Source: Leptospira selangorensis
GTDB taxonomy: Bacteria > Spirochaetota > Leptospiria > Leptospirales > Leptospiraceae
Assembly (NCBI RefSeq): GCF_004769405.1
Contig: NZ_RQES01000005.1
Coordinates: 744,001-808,000 of the forward strand
Direction of reading: 5' to 3'
Length of the DNA stretch: 64,000 nt
Below the pieces are notes generated by a model that saw only the letters and a list, made by a program, of their open reading frames with translations, was not told the origin of the DNA and ran no database searches. Position numbers and translations under genes: made by a program. Below, one piece after another: positions 58,448-64,000 of this stretch. Each line of letters starts with the position of its first letter. Within the stretch, counting starts at the first letter, position 1.

Positions 58448-60123
58448 AATTCGAAGAATTAAATCTAGAGCCTAACCTGCAAAAAGCAATCCAAGAAGCA
58501 GGATTTACCGAGCTCACTCCTATACAAGAAAAAGCAATCCCTCCCGGAATGGAAGGAAGGGATGTTACCGGTTTAGCACAAACAGGAACCGGAAAGACAG
58601 TGGCATTCTTGGTGCCTACAATTCACTCCATCTTGACGAGAGGAATACAAGGAGTCAGTACTTTGATCCTTGCTCCTACAAGAGAGTTAGTGATCCAAAT
58701 TTCGGAAGAAGCCGAAAAGTTACTGAAACATACGGACTATAGAGTTGTGCCGATCATCGGTGGTACTGATTATAAAGTCCAGAACAGAGATCTAAACGGA
58801 CTTAACGGTCTTATCGTTGCAACTCCAGGAAGATTGATAGACCTCGCAAGAAGCGGAAGCGCTGATCTAGAAAAGGTTGAGTTCTTCATTTTGGATGAAG
58901 CGGATCGTATGTTGGACATGGGTTTCATCTACGATATACGTTGGCTTCTTCATAAATGTAAGAATAGAAAGCAAACTTTACTTTTTTCTGCAACTCTCTC
59001 CGTCGAAGTTATGCGTCTTGCATATCGTTTTATGAACGAGCCGGTTGAGATACAGATCAACCCTGATAAACTCATCACTGAAAGAATTGATCAGAAGCTG
59101 GTTCATTTGGGAAGAGAGGAGAAATTACCATATATGGTGAACTCCATTCTCGCAGAAGAACTGGAAGGACAAGGAATTATATTCACAAATTTTAAAGCGA
59201 ATATTCCTAAAATAGTTTATTCTCTTAGAAAGTACGGAATTCCGATCACTGGAATTTCTTCCGACCTAGATCAGAAAAAAAGACTTAGACTGATGAGGGA
59301 TTTTAAATCCGGAAAGTTCAAGTTTATGGTGGCGACCGATGTTGCAAGCCGAGGTATCGACGTAGAGAATATCGAAGTAGTTTTCAATTTCGATCTTCCC
59401 CAGGACACTGAGAACTATGTGCATAGGATCGGAAGAACTGCAAGAGCAGGAAGAGTGGGTAAATCCATTAGCTTCTGCTCCGAATCCGATTATGTTGAAT
59501 TGGAGAAGATAGAAAAATATCTGAAACAAAAGATAGACGTTCTACCGGTTCACGAAGAAGCACTTACATTCCCTTCCGGTGAGTTCCAAGTTTTTGTAGG
59601 TGGGGATGCATTTGATAATGCTCCTGTCGAAAGAAACGGGAACAGAAACCAAGGAAGAGGCGACAGAGGTCCTAAAAAACAAAGAGGCGATTTCCAACGT
59701 AACGGTAGCGGTGGGAATCAAAGAGGGGAAAAAACCTGGAACAAAGAATCTGGAGATCGCAAAAAAGATTTCAACAGAGATTCAAAACCAGGCGGCAAGC
59801 AGCAACACGGCGGTCATAAAAAAAGACCGGAAGCTGCTATCCAAGAAGCCCAAGAGTTTTTACAAAAAGCGGACAGCGTATTCGGTTCCAATGGTGCTCG
59901 TAAAGATAGAGGCCCGAAAAACCAGAACCAGAAGAAAGGAAAACAACGTTCCGATTTCCAAAAACAACATTCTCCAAATCATCAAAACCACGAGAATAAA
60001 AAACAAAAATCGAATTACGATAAGAGCAAACGTAACTTATTCGATATAAACGATTCTAAAAGATCTTCAGACAAGAAGAAGGGATCAATTTGGACAAGGA
60101 TCAAATCCTTCTTTGGGGGTTAG
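58444..60123 (+). CDS. DEAD-box RNA helicase with basic, low-complexity tail
   Basis: A 559-residue helicase: Q motif ELTPIQEKAIPPGMEG, Walker A AQTGTGKT (45-52), PTRELV, DEAD box ILDEADRMLDMGF, SAT, ATDVASRGIDV and HRIGRTARAG. Beyond residue 380 the tail is rich in Arg, Gly, Asn, Gln and Lys (RNGNRNQGRGDRG; HGGHKKRPEA; KQRSDFQKQH) and probably binds RNA. Such enzymes remodel ribosome assembly intermediates or mRNA. The last 34 bases overlap the amidase gene in another frame. Confidence 0.93.
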   Translation: MKFEELNLEPNLQKAIQEAGFTELTPIQEKAIPPGMEGRDVTGLAQTGTGKTVAFLVPTIHSILTRGIQGVSTLILAPTRELVIQISEEAEKLLKHTDYRVVPIIGGTDYKVQNRDLNGLNGLIVATPGRLIDLARSGSADLEKVEFFILDEADRMLDMGFIYDIRWLLHKCKNRKQTLLFSATLSVEVMRLAYRFMNEPVEIQINPDKLITERIDQKLVHLGREEKLPYMVNSILAEELEGQGIIFTNFKANIPKIVYSLRKYGIPITGISSDLDQKKRLRLMRDFKSGKFKFMVATDVASRGIDVENIEVVFNFDLPQDTENYVHRIGRTARAGRVGKSISFCSESDYVELEKIEKYLKQKIDVLPVHEEALTFPSGEFQVFVGGDAFDNAPVERNGNRNQGRGDRGPKKQRGDFQRNGSGGNQRGEKTWNKESGDRKKDFNRDSKPGGKQQHGGHKKRPEAAIQEAQEFLQKADSVFGSNGARKDRGPKNQNQKKGKQRSDFQKQHSPNHQNHENKKQKSNYDKSKRNLFDINDSKRSSDKKKGSIWTRIKSFFGG

Positions 60124-61181
60124 GATTCTTTCTACTCTTTAGCGCGCCTGTTTTTGCCGAGTCCAGGATACAAACTATCGGCAAGAACGGATACGTTTCC
60201 TTCGAAGAGATCCATAAAAAGATCCCGGGTTTACAATCCAAATTCGAGTCTGCTACATTAGTAGGCTCGATTTCCCATGCCTCCGGTGAGATCCGATTTA
60301 GGATCGGAGCCTCCTTTTATGCAATCAATGGTAGTTTAGAAAAAACGAATTTACCAGTCGTCTATAAAGATAAGGATTTCTTACTGCCTCCCGATTTGGT
60401 AGAAGCGATCTTTGTTCGTTTATTACCTGGAGATGTAAGTTACGAATTTAAAGAAGACGAGCTTATATTCGATCTATTGCCTAAAGCGGAAAGATTAAAA
60501 CTTTCCGCCATCATAGTGGATGCGGGACATGGAGGAAAAGATCCGGGGACTTCTTCCGATAAAGGGATGCAAGAAAAATTAGTCTCTCTCCAGGTAGCTC
60601 GCTTCCTGAAAAAATTCCTGAATAAGGTATATCCCGAAGTTCGGGTCATTCTGACCAGGTCCAATGATTCATTTATAGAATTAGAAAGAAGGTCGGAGAT
60701 CGCAAATAAAGAGATCCAAAAAGGCGGATCCGTTTTATTCGTAAGTTTACATTGTAATGCTTCTATTTCTTCGGATGTGAACGGTTTCGAAGTGTATTAT
60801 TTATCCCAGACCCCGAGCACGGAAACAGCAAGAGAAGTCTCATTATTCGAAAATGGGATTTCGGGCAAAAAAGCTGGGACCTCCTACGGGAAGATCCAGG
60901 CCGGGATGATGTCCTCCATGATCCAAAGAAGAAGCCGTCTTCTCGCCAGAAGTGTCGAATCCGAGATGAAAAAAAACCTTGGTCCAAAGATATTGTCTAG
61001 AGGAGTGAAGAAAGCGGACTTTTCCGTGCTAAGGGGAAGTTTGATGCCTGCCATTCTGGTCGAAATGGGTTACCTCACCCATAATAAAGAATCGGAGGTA
61101 TTGGCTGATAAAACTCATCAAGTGAAATTGGCCAAAAGTATATTAGAAGGTATGAGAGCGTATGAACTTGCAAAAGATTAA
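60090..61181 (+). CDS. N-acetylmuramoyl-L-alanine amidase (Amidase_3)
   Basis: A 363-residue exported cell-wall hydrolase with a signal peptide (LLWGLGFFLLFSAPVFA). The C-terminal domain has the zinc set: His in VDAGHGGKDPG, Glu in ERRSEIANKEI, His in SLHCNASIS and catalytic Glu in LVEMGYLTH. An AMIN-like strand region precedes it (residues 25-140). It cuts the lactam-amide bond of peptidoglycan during cell separation. The TTG start has AAGGGA nearby. It overlaps helicase and downstream gene coding ends. Confidence 0.9.
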   Translation: MDKDQILLWGLGFFLLFSAPVFAESRIQTIGKNGYVSFEEIHKKIPGLQSKFESATLVGSISHASGEIRFRIGASFYAINGSLEKTNLPVVYKDKDFLLPPDLVEAIFVRLLPGDVSYEFKEDELIFDLLPKAERLKLSAIIVDAGHGGKDPGTSSDKGMQEKLVSLQVARFLKKFLNKVYPEVRVILTRSNDSFIELERRSEIANKEIQKGGSVLFVSLHCNASISSDVNGFEVYYLSQTPSTETAREVSLFENGISGKKAGTSYGKIQAGMMSSMIQRRSRLLARSVESEMKKNLGPKILSRGVKKADFSVLRGSLMPAILVEMGYLTHNKESEVLADKTHQVKLAKSILEGMRAYELAKD

Positions 61182-61917
61182 GGAAATTTGGAATCGCTTC
61201 CTCACTCATTTGGATACCTTCTATACTTGGGTTTTCGAATTGGCGACCAGAGCCGCAGATTCCAAAGAATCCAAACGAATATTATTCTTAACTTATTCTT
61301 GGATCATCGTATTATTATTCCTAACCGGTTTCATTCTCGCAGGAAAAAATCCGTTAAAGTTACTCGTCCCATTTACATTATATGATCTGCCTAATCTCGA
61401 TCCTAGAAAAGAAATCGTAATATACGGTTCCGATGGAGAAGGCCAGGTATTCCCGGTAAAAAGAAAAGTCCTCTTAACTGGAGAGGATTTCAGACATGAT
61501 GTTTTGACATTAGTGGGAGAAGCTGGAGAATCCAGTTATTTCGATCCTACTGTTCCGAATGCTTCTGCTCAGTATAGAAATCTGAAAAAACTTCCTAACT
61601 TACAAGACTCGGTAATCTCTATTTGGAAAAGAGGAGATCTACTCATCTTGGATTTGAGAAAGTCCACATTGGAAAATTTACTTTCAGACATGAAGTTCCG
61701 TATCGACTATACTTACGCAAGTCAAATGACGGAAGAACAAAAGTCTGCAGAGATAGAGCGTAAAAAATTAGGCCTATTGTCTTCTGCATTTTTAGCTACT
61801 GAAAAAACCTTATTCGAAAATTATCCGGATCTGAATCGGATCGAATATAAGTTAGGTGGAGAAGTGGGAGATCTGCCCGGTTTAAGTTATTTGCTCTCTT
61901 CTATCCATACAAGATAG
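61162..61917 (+). CDS. GerMN-like membrane-anchored protein
   Basis: A 251-residue protein with one transmembrane helix (near 42-62) and a soluble region (about 80-250). The latter has the strand and helix order of GerMN domains: KEIVIYGSDGEGQVFPVKRK, HDVLTLVGEAG, DSVISIWKRGDLLILDLRKS, SAFLATEKTLFENYPDLNRI. GerMN proteins often accompany cell-wall amidases. It overlaps the amidase gene by 20 bp, which supports a common role at the envelope. The family match is inferred from pattern. Confidence 0.65.
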   Translation: MNLQKIKEIWNRFLTHLDTFYTWVFELATRAADSKESKRILFLTYSWIIVLLFLTGFILAGKNPLKLLVPFTLYDLPNLDPRKEIVIYGSDGEGQVFPVKRKVLLTGEDFRHDVLTLVGEAGESSYFDPTVPNASAQYRNLKKLPNLQDSVISIWKRGDLLILDLRKSTLENLLSDMKFRIDYTYASQMTEEQKSAEIERKKLGLLSSAFLATEKTLFENYPDLNRIEYKLGGEVGDLPGLSYLLSSIHTR

Positions 61918-61978
61918 TCCTAAGATTTCTTCCGTATTAGCGGTTTTCTCTCTAAATTAACTGGACGAAAGGGTTGTT

Positions 61979-63265
61979 TTGGCCCTTTTCAAAGCCGATA
62001 GTATTAAGGATATGTCCGGGTCCAAACGTACAACCTTAGTCGTTTTTATTCTTTCGATCTCCGGGGTCATATTATCCGCAGCTCCGGATCTGCAAAATTC
62101 TCCAGATGTAACAAACATCAACGATTTCCGCACGGATCGTGTGGCATTTCATTATATACAATTGGTGGACAAAGAAGGTAAGGCTCTTCCTGAGAGAAAT
62201 CTGAACAGAGATACTTCGGAAGCCACGTTACTCATCATTGATAGAGGACAACTTACTCTTTTAAAGGATGGATTCGATGATCCAGCCCAAGTGAAGGAGA
62301 AGGAAAAGGATTATTTAAATAAAATTTATAAATTTACCAGATTAAAAGATCTGGAACAGGAATATTATAAATTACCCGAATCGGAAAGAACCAAACCTTC
62401 TTCTAAAACAGAACCAAACCAGGCGGAAACAACTAAAACGAATGCTAGTCCGGGAGCTTCTGCAGAACCGGAAGAGAAGAATAAAGAGTTCGATCTTTTA
62501 TTAAAATATGATGATGAACTTTTGAAATCTTATGCAGCGGAGAAGGCTGCCTACGCGGAATATTCCAGAACGGAACGTATTTACGGAAAAGATTCTCCTA
62601 AAACAAGTTCTCTTAGAGGAAGATTCGAAGAATTGAAATCCAAAACCCAAGAAAGGAAAAAATTCCTATTAGGTTTTTTGCATAGTACATCCGTAGATTC
62701 GAATCCTTATCCTGGTGATAGAAAAGAACAGATATTTTATACGAATCATTCTAATGGACTGCCGGATTTTTATCTTCATTCTACAACTCCAAGAGAAGTA
62801 GATGGCCTCATGAGGGGAGAAGAAGAAGTTGGGAAAAAATACGGACAACTTTTTAAAACCGCAGTGGACCGACTGATAGATTCTCAGATAGATAAATTGT
62901 ATTATTATATTTGGAACCGAGATATGACAAATACTCGGATCAAAGTGGATCGTTTTTTAAAAGGGAAGAAGGTCACAGTAGTTACTGGAGACTCCACAGT
63001 TTACACTATGATAGACAAGGAAGGGGATGGGATTACCGAGTCCTTCTTCGTAGATTCACCTGGACTTAAATTTTCTTGGGGAAAAGAAGTCCCAAATATT
63101 ATCTCTATCTCTAATTGTACAGATCAGGCTATCTTGGCTAAGATCAAAGCATTGGGAGATGATGTTTCTTCTGGAAGAATTCCTAAAAAAGTGGATAAAC
63201 TGGATTTGGCAATTCCTGAAGAACAGATACTTCTGGAATTAAAACCATTATTAAAGAATTTATAG
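61979..63265 (+). CDS. Hypothetical exported protein
   Basis: A 428-residue protein. Either TTG 61979 (AAGGG nearby) or ATG 62012 could be the start; the second gives a tidy signal peptide (core TTLVVFILSISGVILSA). The middle is charged and low complexity (PSSKTEPNQAETTKTNAS) followed by a long coiled-coil-like region. The C-terminal third has strand-rich sequence (KKVTVVTGDSTVYTMIDKEG). No family is recognised. It lies 61 bp after the GerMN-like gene and may be in the same unit. Confidence 0.7.
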   Translation: MALFKADSIKDMSGSKRTTLVVFILSISGVILSAAPDLQNSPDVTNINDFRTDRVAFHYIQLVDKEGKALPERNLNRDTSEATLLIIDRGQLTLLKDGFDDPAQVKEKEKDYLNKIYKFTRLKDLEQEYYKLPESERTKPSSKTEPNQAETTKTNASPGASAEPEEKNKEFDLLLKYDDELLKSYAAEKAAYAEYSRTERIYGKDSPKTSSLRGRFEELKSKTQERKKFLLGFLHSTSVDSNPYPGDRKEQIFYTNHSNGLPDFYLHSTTPREVDGLMRGEEEVGKKYGQLFKTAVDRLIDSQIDKLYYYIWNRDMTNTRIKVDRFLKGKKVTVVTGDSTVYTMIDKEGDGITESFFVDSPGLKFSWGKEVPNIISISNCTDQAILAKIKALGDDVSSGRIPKKVDKLDLAIPEEQILLELKPLLKNL

Positions 63266-63323
63266 TCAGTCTTAAGGTAAGAAAGACCATCAATACAATA
63301 TCGCTGAAAAGATGGCGATTTGA

Positions 63324-64000
63324 TCAACGCCCTTTGAATACAGGTTTTCTTTTTTCTTCTATAGATTTAATCGTTTCTCTGAAATCCTGGGAAAGGAAGT
63401 TAAGAGCCTGAGATTCTGCTTCTTTGCGCAAAGCGGCATTCAGTTTTTCACGATCGTAAATATTTTTCTTTAATTCGCTAAGTGCCATAGGCGCACTTTC
63501 ACTTAGAGAAATCGCAATTTCAGTCGCTCTTTGAAGAACTTCCGCTTTCGGAACTGAATCATAACAAATTCCTAAAGAAAGAGCTTCTTTACCGCTTACG
63601 GTTTCGGCTAAGAATAAAAGACGGTTTGCAGTTTCCATACCGAACAATTCTTTTGCAAGATAGCTGGATCCCATTCCTGGATGAATTCCTAATTTTACAA
63701 AATTGAATTGGTATTTTCCTTCATCTGCAAAAACTCTAAGATCGCAAGCAAGAGTGATAGAAAGGCCGGCACCGATTGCATGACCGTTTGCCGCACAGAT
63801 CACAGGAACATTCAGATCTCTAACGCTTAAGAATAGATTATAAAATTCGAACATTTCTTTTTTGTTTTGTTCGAAAGATTTCTCAGCGAAAGATTTTAGT
63901 AATTCGAAATTACCACCGGCAGAGAAAATATCGTTCTTACCGGTGATGACGACGGCTCTAGGTGGATTTTTTTTAAGTTTTTCTATATGAGCCTGGAATT
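63324..64000 (-). CDS. Enoyl-CoA hydratase/isomerase family protein, 5' partial
   Basis: The frame continues open past the window edge; the visible part (about 225 residues) starts inside the protein with [18 protein letters not shown] and SAGGNFELL. Crotonase motifs: [21 protein letters not shown] (oxyanion hole) and the [25 protein letters not shown] helix. Key catalytic glutamates of true hydratases are not clear, so the activity could be hydratase, isomerase or another crotonase reaction. It would act in fatty-acid breakdown, an important carbon route in leptospires. Confidence 0.9.
   Translation of the reverse strand, partial: FQAHIEKLKKNPPRAVVITGKNDIFSAGGNFELLKSFAEKSFEQNKKEMFEFYNLFLSVRDLNVPVICAANGHAIGAGLSITLACDLRVFADEGKYQFNFVKLGIHPGMGSSYLAKELFGMETANRLLFLAETVSGKEALSLGICYDSVPKAEVLQRATEIAISLSESAPMALSELKKNIYDREKLNAALRKEAESQALNFLSQDFRETIKSIEEKRKPVFKGR

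Overview
The window reads as ordinary chromosome of a spirochaete, most probably a Leptospira species. The evidence is the mix of families: a FlaA-type periplasmic flagellar sheath protein, many lipoproteins with short spirochaetal lipoboxes, a hisZ-purA pair, purC-purS-purQ, sufC-sufD-Rieske-sufS-sufU, and several Leptospira-type hypothetical proteins. The sequence looks moderately AT-rich by eye. That would fit a non-interrogans (P2 or saprophytic) lineage better than L. interrogans, but this is an inference and no base count was run. There is no insertion sequence, prophage, CRISPR array or rRNA operon. The mobile-looking content is limited to one toxin-antitoxin pair.

Layout. 1-5064: a 5'-truncated ChaN-like gene, a class A penicillin-binding protein with an unusual N-terminal zinc ribbon, and an overlapping exported protein. 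5080-7607 (minus): an amidohydrolase lipoprotein, a DUF4405-like membrane protein, a repeat-rich 0.5 kb spacer, then tRNA-Tyr and tRNA-Thr. 7696-11072 (plus): a small membrane protein, the N-terminal half of transketolase, a SirB1-like protein and a polyprenyl diphosphate synthase. 11135-20953: lipoproteins, a TerB-like membrane protein, an MBL hydrolase, an RNase H-like exonuclease, lnt with a lipase-chaperone-like gene, pdxB and a FlaA-like protein. 21059-30180: a WTS-repeat lipoprotein, two small membrane ORFs, a TetR/old-yellow-enzyme divergon with two operator repeats, an MFS transporter, a Yellow-like lipoprotein, and a sugar kinase with its own TetR and a near-perfect operator.

30259-39505: an acyltransferase fused to glycerol-3-phosphate dehydrogenase, hisZ-purA, tRNA-Lys and tRNA-Glu, a TIGR02757 protein with a possible Fe-S motif, HMG-CoA lyase, an orphan ABC ATPase and two exported proteins. 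39505-44470 (plus): a tight run of ccmA-ccmB-ccmC, a response regulator with a PP2C phosphatase, and purC-purS-purQ. 44594-51033: a hypothetical protein, an EAL phosphodiesterase and the suf operon. 51053-53946: a leaderless-looking Phd/VapC toxin-antitoxin pair, an AraC/GyrI-like regulator and a chromate transporter. 54012-57509: sufT and a minus-strand ridA-(membrane protein)-modB-modA-modC operon. 57647-64000: a methyltransferase, a DEAD-box helicase, a cell-wall amidase and a GerMN-like protein in overlapping order, a hypothetical exported protein, and a truncated enoyl-CoA hydratase.

The genes are mostly housekeeping: cell-wall synthesis and turnover, lipoprotein maturation, phospholipid precursor supply, purine synthesis, Fe-S and cytochrome c assembly, and molybdate uptake. 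I found no clearly new multigene system. The most noteworthy single items are the GPAT-GpsA fusion, the leaderless toxin-antitoxin promoter, the zinc-ribbon PBP, and the two TetR operator arrangements.
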